Shown here piece by piece: positions 23,916-34,000 of a stretch of 50,849 nt of DNA (position 1 is its first letter; each line of letters begins with the position of its first letter). The translations under genes were made by a program, and so were the position numbers. The notes beneath the pieces are model-generated. The model had not been told where the DNA came from, made no database searches, and saw only the letters and a list, made by a program, of their open reading frames with translations. This stretch comes from a virus. The DNA lies in IMG/VR virus record IMGVR_UViG_3300033977_000034, positions 1 through 50,849 of that record; one strand, written 5' to 3'.

Positions 23916-26900
23916 GAAACATTTCAGCAGCCGGATTGACAAAACTGGCGACTCAACTCGGCACCGAGCCGATCAATATTATCGAAATCGACTGGTATAC
24001 TCAGTCAGATGGCACTGCCGCCACTCAAACCTACTCCGATAAAGACCTCACCATCGGCAACACTTTTATACCAGGCAAGATTATTGAAATCAGCCAGATA
24101 GATGATGTCGTAGACATAGTGCTCACCAATAGCAGCACAGCCCAAGTAAATATCACGCTTGATGACACAGACGGGAGTATCAAGAATCTTTTCAACAACT
24201 ATGATCTGCACCTCCAGCCAGTACGGGTCTATCAGTGGTTTGCCGGTCTAGCCTTAAGCGATAGATTCCTTGTTTTCAGCGGCAACATCAATACTCCTGT
24301 CAGTTGGTCCGAGCGCGATCGAACCGTCAAAATCAATGCCGTCTCCACGTTGGAAAATCAAGAAGTCGGTTTCTCTCCTGAACAAGGTCAATTCCCCTGG
24401 CTGCCAAGTACCATGTGCGGGAAGTCTTGGCCGATGATTTTCGGGACGGTACAAGATTGTCCTGCGACTCAAATTACGCGCGTCGCCGAAGCAGTTTCAA
24501 TCACGCCTATTGGCTTCACGGCCGGCATGGACCAATACATGCTGTCACCGCTTTACGTCAATTCAACTGAAGACCGCAATGCCCACGAGGAACTTTTTGA
24601 AGATGGCCTAAAACTCAGCCTTCTCTTGATGGCTGAGCTATGTTGGTTCGGACATGAAGAAGACCAGGGATTTCAAAAACCGTCTGGTGAAACTCTTATT
24701 AAAGCCGACCAATCAGGTCAGGTGCAACAAGCAGCAGCCGAAGAAGATACAGGCATGGGAACTGAATCAGAAGCCTTGGATACGGTTACTGGACTGCCGA
24801 ACGAAGAAGGCTGGACTGTTCAATCATCTACAACAACAAGTGCAGCCGTAACCAGTTCTAGTGCGTCAGTTTCGGCTGCCGATGCATTGGCTGCGGCTGT
24901 TGGAGGGCCGCCAACCGCTGAAGGTTGGGCTGTTGAATCAGTGTCGCCTGCCGCAACAAACCAGATGGTTGAAGAAGCCGCTTCACTCGATGCAGAGGGA
25001 GGAGGCGGTGCAAGTGACGGCACATCAATAAGTGGCGTACCTGTTGGAACACCTGCAGGAGGTTGCAGTAAACAACCTCAAAGTGAAACACTCGCACAAC
25101 AAGTCGCTGACCTCCTAACTAAGATGCAGCAGACGGCGCAAAAAGTCGCAAAAAAAGAATTTTGCACTATGCTTCAACGTCAAGCAAATGCGACTTTCTT
25201 GTCAGGTGGTCAGTTATATTACGCTGGTAACATCGTAGGAATCCCGACTACTCAGCCTACTAATTTTCAAGTTGCCTATGGTGAAGACCTCACTGAAGCC
25301 TTTAGTGGCGGCAGTATTTTTGGCGTGAATCCAATTCAAACTTTAGGAGGTGAAGACTTCCCACAAAATGTGCCAATCACAATCGCCATGGGCGGTGTCT
25401 GGTTTACAGGACATTTCGATGGGAATAGTTTCTACGTCTCAGGGGCACTAGACTTTGCCGGAGAGCAATCTTTCAAGCGACAACTGATGACAGAATCACC
25501 ATTATTGCTTACATATTGCCAACAGACTTCTTCGGCACAACAAGGGAAACTAATCGACCTCTCACAAAAAATTCCCTGCGGCTCAACGTGTGACGGCAGT
25601 AATGGTCAAGCAACTCAAGTAGCCGCTGTTCCAGGCTGCAAGCCGCCAAGTAATCTCTGTACGCCTCCTTGCACAATGCGACGAATGGCCTGCATTCTAC
25701 CTCCACCACCACCGCGACCCGCGCCTCTTATTCCTCCCCACTACATCTGGAAAGAGGGCGGTCAGCGTATTACCATGGCCGAGGGGCAGCCAATCTCCTA
25801 TGTTATCTCCATTGTGCCTGGTGAAGTGCTTTGCGTAAAGGCTTTCAAACAATATGACGGGCCTTCAGTTCTCACAGTAATACCGACCGATTATTATACA
25901 ATCTCTACCGTAAACTATGGGCCAATTCAAGCCGTCGTCTTGACAATGAATCAAGAACTCAAGACCTATTACTATGACGACCTGGAAAACCAAGGTTGGA
26001 GTGACGAAATATACGTCTCATTCCAATCATCGGTTGGGCCAAACACGGTCGATATTATGAAGTACCTGATCGCGACCTATACCCCGCTTACTTGGGATGA
26101 CGATTCGTTTGATTACTGCGCATCCAAACTGACGGCTTTCCCATCGAACTTTGCACTTCTTGAATTGAAAAACATCATGGATGTGCTCCGTGAAATCGCT
26201 TTTCAATGCCGCTGTGCAATCTGGATCGAAGATAATATATTCTATATGAAGTACCTGCCAGAAGAGCCCAATGCTCCTGATTTTACGCTGGCTGGCGTAG
26301 ATGTAGACGACATGACCACCTGGGGCAACGATCCAAACTATAATGCATTACCGGCTCCATACGTGGACACTACGGGGCTAGTCACCACATCAATAACACC
26401 TGCCGGTCAACTAGTCACGCTCGACTATCCCCCTGGAACTGAATTTCCAATCAATACCCCACAGAATCAAGTAGTCGATGTTATCACCATTAGCGATATT
26501 GACGCAGACAAGGGCGTAGAAATTGGTTACACCCCAACTGAAGATGTTTGCACCAAGATGAAAGTCACTTGGCGTTTAGACCTGGCACCCGATAATCCAT
26601 ATCCCAGTGATCGGGAAAAGCACGAGCAAGTCCTGATCCTGCGGCACAACATGGCAATGTATGGCTACAAGGAAAAGACCTTCAACTGGTACATTTACAA
26701 TCAACCTGACATCATTTTGAAGTGCGCCACATTCTGGTTGATTCGCCAATCGATTACCTGGAAGACTTTGAAGTTTAGTGCCTACCTAAACAAGTTGAAT
26801 ATTCAAACACTCGATGCTGTCATCTTTGATGATGGTGGCCGCAATTATGTCTCAAACGGGCCTATTACGTGTGTTGTCAAAAAGGCTCAGTATAATTCAG

Positions 26901-27793
26901 CCGACAACATGATCGACTTTGAATTAGAGGTGCCGGTAAAAGCCGGGGAACTGAATTATTACCCGTTTTATTGGCCCAGCAAACTGCCTTCAAGCGTCAC
27001 TTGGCCGCCGGCCGACGAAATTGCCAGTGGCGCTGCTGGCGGCGGCGGTATTGGCGTATGGGCAACCGGAAATCTGCCGGTAGGTGTCATGCTTACCAGT
27101 AGCGGCGCTCTCGCCGGTCCCCTCAGCGGTGGAAGTGCCGGTGAGCTTAGCGGAAATACAATTTTTGTTGGCGGTCCAAACGTAGTCTATGGTTCAAATA
27201 TTGACTGGGGTGATCCAACACCTACTGACCAGGGTTTCACGGCACAAACGACTGTCGATGCTACAACCCTAGCAGCGCCAATAGCCAACCCTGATAGCGG
27301 CACAAAACCCTATGGAGTAATTCCTCAAGTCTACACCATTCCTGAGCCGCCACCTATCCCCGAGCCGCCAGATGAAACTGAAACTGTAATTGATCTCTAT
27401 AGCACCAGGATAACAAACTGGACGATGCCGCACCTATCCGGTCGTCTTGGTGATTTTTTCAGCATCACACCTAACGGAGGTCTTCGCTTAGAATTGGCCG
27501 TGGCTCAGATTGTCGATAACCGAACATCTAATGGGCCATTAGGCACCGCATTAGCAACCACAGGGCGGGATGCCACACTTAGTGACCTTATTACTGTGCA
27601 ACCAACACCGTCTGGTGTTACCAATCAAAGCACTATGATTGCTGTGTTAGATGCCACTTCACCGGGTATCTACGGTATTACTGACGACTCTCAAGGGGCC
27701 GTTGAAATCGACTTCAAATATGATGACAATGGCGAGAAAATCGGTATTGCCACTGCCTTCTTGAATACCACAGACGGGGCTAGCGGACCATGA
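23912..27793 (+). CDS. large tail-tip / baseplate-hub-like protein
   Basis: 1293 aa. The N-terminal 200 residues (IEIDWYTQSDG..., FSGNINTPVSWSERDRTVKI...) resemble the N-domain of phage tail proteins (DUF2163-like). A Ser/Thr/Ala-rich linker (about residues 275-395) contains an imperfect repeat (GLPNEEGWTVQSS, GGPPTAEGWAVES). A Cys/Pro-rich segment near 560-600 includes TMRRMACILPPPPPRPAP. The later part (about 620-1050) is beta-rich. The C-terminus has Gly-rich and Pro-rich stretches. It is the only large virion-type gene on this strand, away from the main tail cluster. Likely a tail-tip or receptor-region protein; exact role uncertain. Confidence 0.75.
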   Translation: MRNISAAGLTKLATQLGTEPINIIEIDWYTQSDGTAATQTYSDKDLTIGNTFIPGKIIEISQIDDVVDIVLTNSSTAQVNITLDDTDGSIKNLFNNYDLHLQPVRVYQWFAGLALSDRFLVFSGNINTPVSWSERDRTVKINAVSTLENQEVGFSPEQGQFPWLPSTMCGKSWPMIFGTVQDCPATQITRVAEAVSITPIGFTAGMDQYMLSPLYVNSTEDRNAHEELFEDGLKLSLLLMAELCWFGHEEDQGFQKPSGETLIKADQSGQVQQAAAEEDTGMGTESEALDTVTGLPNEEGWTVQSSTTTSAAVTSSSASVSAADALAAAVGGPPTAEGWAVESVSPAATNQMVEEAASLDAEGGGGASDGTSISGVPVGTPAGGCSKQPQSETLAQQVADLLTKMQQTAQKVAKKEFCTMLQRQANATFLSGGQLYYAGNIVGIPTTQPTNFQVAYGEDLTEAFSGGSIFGVNPIQTLGGEDFPQNVPITIAMGGVWFTGHFDGNSFYVSGALDFAGEQSFKRQLMTESPLLLTYCQQTSSAQQGKLIDLSQKIPCGSTCDGSNGQATQVAAVPGCKPPSNLCTPPCTMRRMACILPPPPPRPAPLIPPHYIWKEGGQRITMAEGQPISYVISIVPGEVLCVKAFKQYDGPSVLTVIPTDYYTISTVNYGPIQAVVLTMNQELKTYYYDDLENQGWSDEIYVSFQSSVGPNTVDIMKYLIATYTPLTWDDDSFDYCASKLTAFPSNFALLELKNIMDVLREIAFQCRCAIWIEDNIFYMKYLPEEPNAPDFTLAGVDVDDMTTWGNDPNYNALPAPYVDTTGLVTTSITPAGQLVTLDYPPGTEFPINTPQNQVVDVITISDIDADKGVEIGYTPTEDVCTKMKVTWRLDLAPDNPYPSDREKHEQVLILRHNMAMYGYKEKTFNWYIYNQPDIILKCATFWLIRQSITWKTLKFSAYLNKLNIQTLDAVIFDDGGRNYVSNGPITCVVKKAQYNSADNMIDFELEVPVKAGELNYYPFYWPSKLPSSVTWPPADEIASGAAGGGGIGVWATGNLPVGVMLTSSGALAGPLSGGSAGELSGNTIFVGGPNVVYGSNIDWGDPTPTDQGFTAQTTVDATTLAAPIANPDSGTKPYGVIPQVYTIPEPPPIPEPPDETETVIDLYSTRITNWTMPHLSGRLGDFFSITPNGGLRLELAVAQIVDNRTSNGPLGTALATTGRDATLSDLITVQPTPSGVTNQSTMIAVLDATSPGIYGITDDSQGAVEIDFKYDDNGEKIGIATAFLNTTDGASGP

Positions 27794-28176
27794 TAGATTC
27801 ACCTCAACGCTGGCGACTTCCTGAGCAAATTCGCAGACTCATACCACTAGGCAGCCAAATGAGGTGTGGGTCAACCTCTTTAGTCGCTATTGTCGGCGAC
27901 CATGTTGTTAGAGTCCAGCGTGGTCAAGTAAAGAGACCGAAAATCCCTGTTGTGCTTCAGCCAACAGAAACCATAGCATGTGGTCCCTATACAGTTGAGA
28001 TACTGCCGCTTCTAACTCCAGCAGAGCGTCTTCCACGAAAACTCCAGCGAGAGGGGTTTGCTATCATTCGCAAGAATATTCCTCGCGGATATACTGAGGT
28101 CGATCTCCACCTCGGTAACTTTGGCTTTAGCCCTGAGCATGGTTGGAAGATTTTCGATCCCGAGGCATTACAGTAG
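27790..28176 (+). CDS. small protein with kinase-like catalytic motifs, 128 aa
   Basis: Starts MIDSPQRWRLPEQIRRLIPL, overlapping the tail-tip stop. The C-terminal segment EVDLHLGNFGFSPEHGWKIFDPEAL looks like the catalytic loop (D-x-H-x-x-N) and metal-binding Asp (xFDPE) of protein-kinase-fold enzymes. LQREGFAIIRKN before it fits a preceding helix. Length is half of a normal kinase domain; the N-terminal lobe is shortened to about 70 residues. It could be a degenerate kinase-fold protein. The family is not certain. Confidence 0.6.
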   Translation: MIDSPQRWRLPEQIRRLIPLGSQMRCGSTSLVAIVGDHVVRVQRGQVKRPKIPVVLQPTETIACGPYTVEILPLLTPAERLPRKLQREGFAIIRKNIPRGYTEVDLHLGNFGFSPEHGWKIFDPEALQ

Positions 28177-28178
28177 CC

Positions 28179-28754
28179 TTACTGATAAAACTGAGTACTA
28201 ACCATCGAATGATGATCGGGTTGACTTGTTATCAGTTTGAAAACCTTAGTTTCTGCAAAACTGACCAGCTTACACCGAGCTACATAGACTCCATACTGGC
28301 GTAGTTCCCGTCTCACTGCTTTTGTTAGAAGCATTGTCAATGACTCATCGGCAATACCTTTAAGTATCTCATCAACCGTGCGGGTGGCGACGATATTTAC
28401 CACGGCAGATTGCGCTAAATCTGTGACAGTGACATCGGTATCCCAGTTGATCTTGCCGATTGCCTGCACAATATCTCTAATCTTATAGACCACCAACGTC
28501 TTCACTGTCACTTTCTTCCCGTCTTTGGTGGTCAAGATTTGATCAGGAATAGCAAGCGTCTGGCGGGCTGCCACCTGAATTTCAACCTCAGTAGTCAGGG
28601 GCCAATAGAAATGCAATCCGGGGTCCAAAGCCTTGATCTTGTGGCCTCGAACCCATTTTACCCCGGCGTGAGTTGCGCGAATAATTACAATGTGCGGAAT
28701 GAACTTGTAGAAGGTCTCGACAAGTTGCGACAGCCAAGCAAATGCAGATTCCAT
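28179..28754 (-). CDS. SPFH / band 7 membrane protein
   Basis: 191 aa. An N-terminal amphipathic or membrane segment (FAWLSQLVETFYKFIPHIVII, about residues 5-25) is followed by the SPFH pattern: GVKWVRGHKIKALDPGLHFYWPL, then VEIQVAARQTLAIPDQILTTKDGKKVTVKTLVVYKI, then DLAQSAVVNIVATRTVDEIL. This is the stomatin/prohibitin/HflK-like domain. GGAGG precedes the ATG. Converges with the previous gene, three bases apart. Host SPFH proteins control the FtsH protease at the membrane; a phage copy could alter host membranes or that protease. That is inference. Confidence 0.85.
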   Translation of the reverse strand: MESAFAWLSQLVETFYKFIPHIVIIRATHAGVKWVRGHKIKALDPGLHFYWPLTTEVEIQVAARQTLAIPDQILTTKDGKKVTVKTLVVYKIRDIVQAIGKINWDTDVTVTDLAQSAVVNIVATRTVDEILKGIADESLTMLLTKAVRRELRQYGVYVARCKLVSFAETKVFKLITSQPDHHSMVSTQFYQ

Positions 28755-28805
28755 AGCTACCTCCTACTAATTGTGTGAATATTAGTAGTTCGTTAGTGTA
28801 AAACC

Positions 28806-28840
28806 AAAGGGACGAACAGGTTAACCTGTTCGTCCCTTTT
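28806..28840. terminator. bidirectional terminator
   Basis: Perfect inverted repeat AAAGGGACGAACAGG / CCTGTTCGTCCCTTT around TTAA. Followed by TTTTTATT on plus and by TTTGGTTTT on minus. It separates the morphogenesis block from the SPFH gene. Confidence 0.85.
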
Positions 28841-28861
28841 TATTTGCGCCTCACGCCGATC

Positions 28862-29149
28862 TTAGGGAATCGGGCATGGAGCGTCAGGGTCCGGCATTGG
28901 GCCGTCCGGCCCAATCGGATTCATGTCACGATCACGGCGTGCTTCATGAAGCATCGCCATTAGTTTGTCCTTTCCGTACTGATCGACTTGATCCCCAGAA
29001 ACTCTCGCATAATGCGATTCTCGGGCGTCCGCTGTTGCTTGCCGGGCTTTTTGAATATCCTGGTGAACAGCATCAGCATCACGTCCCTGAGCCGGAATCA
29101 AAGCGATGTCGGGAGAACAGCTCATCGGAGGTTTGCCGACATTTTGCAT
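28862..29149 (-). CDS. small acidic hypothetical protein, 95 aa
   Basis: Starts MQNVGKPPMSCSPDIALIPA; GGAG lies 7 bases before the ATG. The middle is helical and charged (DADAVHQDIQKARQATADAR), the tail Pro/Asp-rich (GPDGPMPDPDAPCPIP). Its first 22 residues resemble the start of the next gene upstream (MQN..., then PD..LI.A.G). Possibly a small virion or assembly protein. Confidence 0.6.
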   Translation of the reverse strand: MQNVGKPPMSCSPDIALIPAQGRDADAVHQDIQKARQATADARESHYARVSGDQVDQYGKDKLMAMLHEARRDRDMNPIGPDGPMPDPDAPCPIP

Positions 29150-29200
29150 GGTAGAACTCCTGTCGTTAGTCCTGGAAACTTACCTTATCGGTGAAGTTGT

Positions 29201-29452
29201 CTAGGCCGCGCCTGGAGCGCTCGCCCTGCCGCTATCAGCCTTCTCGTCGATGGCTTTCCAGTCAGTGCCGTCGTAGAACTGCGCGTGCATCCGTTCGGGC
29301 ACTTCCCCCATCTCCTTGTTGAAGTCGTTGAGCGACGAGTCCATTTCACTGTCGCGCTTGACTTGATCGCCAGTATTCCCTTCGGCCTGAATCAGAACGG
29401 TATCGGGACCGCCGAGGCCATTGGAACTGGTCTTGCTCGTGATGTTTTGCAT
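29201..29452 (-). CDS. small hypothetical protein, 83 aa
   Basis: Starts MQNITSKTSSNGLGGPDTVL. GAGGAG is 7 bases before ATG 29450-29452, preferred over ATG 29465-29467, which lies inside that ribosome site. Hydrophilic and mostly disordered or helical, Ala/Gly-rich end. Shares an N-terminal pattern with the 28862-29149 product, which suggests an old duplication. Confidence 0.6.
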   Translation of the reverse strand: MQNITSKTSSNGLGGPDTVLIQAEGNTGDQVKRDSEMDSSLNDFNKEMGEVPERMHAQFYDGTDWKAIDEKADSGRASAPGAA

Positions 29453-29524
29453 CAGAGTACTCCTCATTGAAAAAGGAAAACTTACTTGGAAGCAAGCCTA
29501 CAATGGCTTACCTCTCCACTCGCA

Positions 29525-29704
29525 CTACTTCTTGCGATGATGCGGCATCGCTTTCAGACGCCGAGCCAACGCAATCTGCCGATTAGTCGTCGAGTCTTTG
29601 TGCGGCTTTGCCATGTATTCGGAGAGCGACATGCCCGCCGCCTTGGCTTTTGCCGTCAAAGCACCTGGATGCTTAATGGCTTTCTGAATCCACTTTTCCG
29701 CCAT
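29525..29704 (-). CDS. small basic phage protein, 59 aa
   Basis: Starts MAEKWIQKAIKHPGALTAKA and continues KAAGMSLSEYM. The pattern W.Q.AIK.PGA.TAKAK..GMS..E is common in small phage proteins of unknown role. GAGG is before ATG 29702-29704. Strongly basic C-terminus (ARRLKAMPHHRKK). Confidence 0.75.
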   Translation of the reverse strand: MAEKWIQKAIKHPGALTAKAKAAGMSLSEYMAKPHKDSTTNRQIALARRLKAMPHHRKK

Positions 29705-29883
29705 TGAATACCTCACTGGTGGTTAAAGGGCTCTACGCCTGAAATGACAGTACCGACGATACCATCTTCTATCTTTGACAGCGTAGCAAAGTCAAAAATA
29801 TTTCACCAGCCATTGATCCCAACACTAGCTCCACTGCTAGTGAGTCTGTCGGGGCTAGGTGACATTCCGACAGAGTGTTTCGT

Positions 29884-31089
29884 TTAAGCCGTTACCGCAA
29901 AAGGCCCCGGAATATAAAGCGTGTAGATAGGGGCACCATTTTGGAAGAGATAGCCTCCAAACCAATAATAGGTATTGGGATTACACGGAAAATCTTCTGG
30001 CACAGTCCAGTTGTATGTTCCCGTATAGGTGCCACTCTCAGTCACAATTTCGTTAATCTCAATCCAGTTGACAATAGCAGGGGTGTCACCTGTCGGCGTC
30101 TCCCAAGGCCAATTTGGAGTCGTCATGTAACAGAGACTAATTGTACTGCCACGAGGTGCATTTGACACCTGATACTCGATTGTAATAGTCTGGCCGGGAT
30201 TTAATGGTGATGGATTAAAATATTCAGTGCCTTGAAGCAAGAAACTCTCAATCGTAAACATCGGCACAAACTCGACCGGTGCTGATGCTATCGAGTATGT
30301 AGGCGTGCTATTGGCATAAAGATAACCGCCAAACCAATACTGATTCTCGATAGTAGTGTCATAAGGCTCACCGAGAGCACCTACTTGAAAATCAACCGGA
30401 AGCGTCCACGTATAAGAACCAGGCCCGTTGGTGGCTGTTACCTCACCAATCTCCAGCCACTCTAAAATCGCATTACTCCAGCTAAGCGGTATTGAGGCAT
30501 CCTGTTGAGCCATGTAGCAAAGACTCACATTGCTACCAGAAGGGACGTTCTCTGCTGCCCACTGAATTGTTATTTCGGCACCCGCCGTAAAACTACCGCC
30601 AGAAGGCGACGTGATTATAAAAGAGGGCGGACCTGTTAATCCCGGCCCTGGCGTCGGTGGTATCAACGGTGGCGGCGATGTTGGCGACCCGGACAGTTGG
30701 ACGCCTTCAAAATCAATAGTTATGGTTTGAACCTCACCACGCGGCCAATCTTGTCGAGGCGGATAAGCCCTTTCAGTTGTCTCAAAATCAAAAGGGTTAC
30801 CGGTGAAATAGCCAAGCCACTCACGATTCAAATGATCGACGACAAAAATTTGCGAAACATAGTAGGCTTCAATAAAGCAGCGTAACTCCAAACCCTTATT
30901 CCTGTCGATTAGAAAAACCCACTTTATCTTTCGCCTGCCGCCTTTCGTTTTGACATAGGTACGGCGTGTACCGTCTATCGCATATTTGGTCGAAACTGCG
31001 TCAGTCAATGATACAGCATCGCTAAACAACGGGCTTGGAAGCACCGTCATTGTTTGATATGTTGGGGCTGGTGCTCGAAAGTAAAACAT
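29884..31089 (-). CDS. tail protein with two Ig-like modules
   Basis: 401 aa. The N-terminal 140 residues (DRNKGLELRCFIEAYYVSQI, then DHLNREWLGYFTGNPFDFE) form a beta-rich tail module also present near residues 1440-1550 of the upstream adhesin. A Pro/Thr-rich linker follows. Two copies of an about 115-residue Ig-like module come next: ...W..E.VPSGSNVSLCYM... WLEIGEV... GSYTWTLP... YWFGGYLY, then the same pattern (RGSTISLCYM ... WIEINEI ... TYNWTVPE ... YWFGGYLF). One more copy ends the adhesin. GGAGGG precedes the ATG, which overlaps the adhesin stop by one base. Probably an adhesin partner or tail-tip decoration. Confidence 0.75.
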   Translation of the reverse strand: MFYFRAPAPTYQTMTVLPSPLFSDAVSLTDAVSTKYAIDGTRRTYVKTKGGRRKIKWVFLIDRNKGLELRCFIEAYYVSQIFVVDHLNREWLGYFTGNPFDFETTERAYPPRQDWPRGEVQTITIDFEGVQLSGSPTSPPPLIPPTPGPGLTGPPSFIITSPSGGSFTAGAEITIQWAAENVPSGSNVSLCYMAQQDASIPLSWSNAILEWLEIGEVTATNGPGSYTWTLPVDFQVGALGEPYDTTIENQYWFGGYLYANSTPTYSIASAPVEFVPMFTIESFLLQGTEYFNPSPLNPGQTITIEYQVSNAPRGSTISLCYMTTPNWPWETPTGDTPAIVNWIEINEIVTESGTYTGTYNWTVPEDFPCNPNTYYWFGGYLFQNGAPIYTLYIPGPFAVTA

Positions 31090-34000
31090 TAGCTGCCCTC
31101 CACAACAATGAGGTTGTCACCTTCTTGATAATCAATCTCACATCCAGGCGGAAGCCATATCTTGGGAGGCGGATAATACGGCGGCGGCGTAAGTTGCAAC
31201 GGCTGTTCAGTTAATGAGTAGATTGGAGCATTATTATGCCACAAATACCCGCCAATGTAGTACAAGCCAGGATTCAAACTGTCTGGCGTGTTCCACTCAT
31301 AAGAGCCAGCACCATTGCTAGCTGAAACTTGTCCAATCTCAATCCAAGTAACAGGACTCGTAGCCCACCCAGACCATGATGCTGCTGGCACAAAGCAAAG
31401 ACTGATATTATCACCAGGAGAAACACCGGTACAAGTCCATTGAATCGGTACTTGAGCGCCGACTTGATATGGTTGATTCAGTGATACAAGAGTAAACGCA
31501 GTTACCGTTGGCAATGATGCCGGTGTTGGTACGGTGCCTACGTATCCTTCAAATTCAAGCGAAGCTGTGAAGCTATACTTGCTGTCTTGGATAATGGCTT
31601 CATTCGGATTAGTGATAACACCGACCCAATATCGACCTTCCCAATCCCACATACCAATCTCCAAACCGATATGATTCACCATGAATTTAAGCAAGTCTTG
31701 TGCCTGCTTCGGCGTCAAGGCAGAGAAAGTCAAAACCTCAATTTGCAGTTTCGGCCAGACTGGATCGGCAAAAATTACTAGCGTACCTCCCCGAGTCTCA
31801 CGACAGATTCGATTATACTTCAATCGATCTTTATTGCCGAATTCCGGCGCACGCAGCTTGAGTGTGTCCGTAGGCGTGCCGCTAGCCGGATAAACCAATG
31901 TGAATTCCTTCGGTGCCAATGCAAGGTTGGGCGGCACTAAAATCGCTGGCGGTGGTATTGGATTTCCAGCAGTCCCAGGCCCGACAAACGGACTGTATGT
32001 TCGTTTGGTTATGATAGTCGGGTTGAAGTAATTGAATGACTGTTCAATGACAATATGATCAACAGCACCAATAATTCGCACAATCTTGTATGATGCTTTA
32101 TCGGAGAGAATAAGCGGGTCTTTAATCGGCTGCTTTCCAAATGCAACCGTAGCCATATCTCCAAGCCGTATAGCGTCTATTTTTTGAGAGACCTCAGCAT
32201 GTCTTGCAAGATCATGAAGTACTAATGAGTCGGTAGCTGCAAGCGGACGGGCATCCGAATGTAACACGCCGCAATATGCTATATTTCCGACCACAACCCT
32301 ATCTTTTACAGTTTGCACAGCATGATGTACAATAAAAGTAGCCAGATCATTCAAGCCTGTATAGATAGGCACCAACTGATAGGTGTTAGGATCATAGCCA
32401 AAAGTGGTCGTCTGTAGAAGGTCTACAGCCCCGACACGATGCGGGCCAACATACTTATTCGTATGCAGCAACGGGATGACATCCTTCGCCTGAAGATAAG
32501 TCGGCCCGTGAGTTTTTACAGCGGCGTCTTTCAGTTTTAGTAAGTCATTTGCATTGGCGCGTGTTACAGTGTTTCGAGCAGTCGCACGCTGGCCAAGTGT
32601 AAGAATTGGATCAACCACAATAGGATAGATATGATTATCATGTGCAGCAGACACGTTGACAATGTTAATCAAGTCGGTAGCACGGGGGTGACCAATCTTA
32701 TGAACATGCGCTGTATGCGATACAACCAAATGATCTGGGACTCGTTTAGCCACGGCCATAATCGAAACATAGCCAAACGCTAAAGCACCAGAAGCCGAGA
32801 CGTGGTAGGCTTTATGCGCAATGCCGTGATCTGCAACAGATACAGCGCTGCTCGCACGCTCTTCATAGCTATGATGCTCACCCTCTGCTTGCCCGAGTAT
32901 GACGCCAGAAGTAGCAGACGGCGTAAGTGACCAACGTCCACTTTGACAATGATAAGGTGCATCATGCAGGACTATTGAGTCAATAGCACCGACATGTCGT
33001 GAACTTTTGAATGAGGCGGTATGTCCTAAAGTCAGGCTAAGTGTATCACTCGCCTGAATCGCGGGTATTGCCTCCGCAATCAAATAGATTTGACCGATTG
33101 TTGTGGCATCGCCCCCGTTATTTGCCGTAACATTTAGCCGATAGTAAGTATATGAGCCGGGCGTTACCTCATAAGCCCGTCGCTCACCAGCATTCCAGTT
33201 GGTCTCCGAAGTAATCGGAATAGTCAGTGTGGTCCAAGTAGACCCGTCATTCGAGCCTTGCAAACTGAATGCCTGTGGCATGTTGCCAGCCAGCGTATCA
33301 TCGGCCGGAGCCCAGAGCGCCAAAGTTTGAATTGTCACAGCTTCGGGGAACTGATACTGCCACCAGACAGGCGAGCCAGACGATGGTACAGCCGATATAG
33401 TCGGGACGTTGGCATAAGAATTGCCAAAAGCCTTATAAGCATTCGTAGAACTGTCCGAGGAGCTAGCCGTGCCAAACGGTGCTGTATTACTTGACATCAC
33501 CGGAACCAGATTCGACGGCCCAAAAAGATACAGTTTACCAAGTATGACTTGAGTTGCATCTCCGTTATTGGACGATACCCGAAGACGATAACGTGTATAC
33601 CAGCCAGAAGACGTAACAGCATAAAGCTGAAGTTGATTTGCAGTCCAAGTAGCTCCTGCTACCATGGCAACCGTTGTCCAGTTTATTCCGTCATTGGAGC
33701 CCATCAACCAGAAGTTCTTTGGCATCTGCGCCATGTTGCCACTAGATGGAGCCTGAAGCGCGAAGCACTGAACATTCTGCGGGTGTTGAAATTCATACTG
33801 CCAATATGCTGGAAAGCTGGCTAATAGGCTGCTGGTATCGCTTGTATTATCGAAGACAGTATATGCCGAGCCGCTATAAACTGTGGTCGAGGTAACAACA
33901 CCCAGTGGTGCCGTGTCGCTCGTCATGATTGGCGTCAATGGCAACTCTATTGCAAGTAGCACAGCCGAAGCAACATCAACAAGCGACAGAGCACTCGTTA

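Noticed and set aside
29717-29883. Possible promoter TTGACA near 29775
   Set aside because: No convincing -10 at proper spacing, and the strand would oppose the flanking genes.
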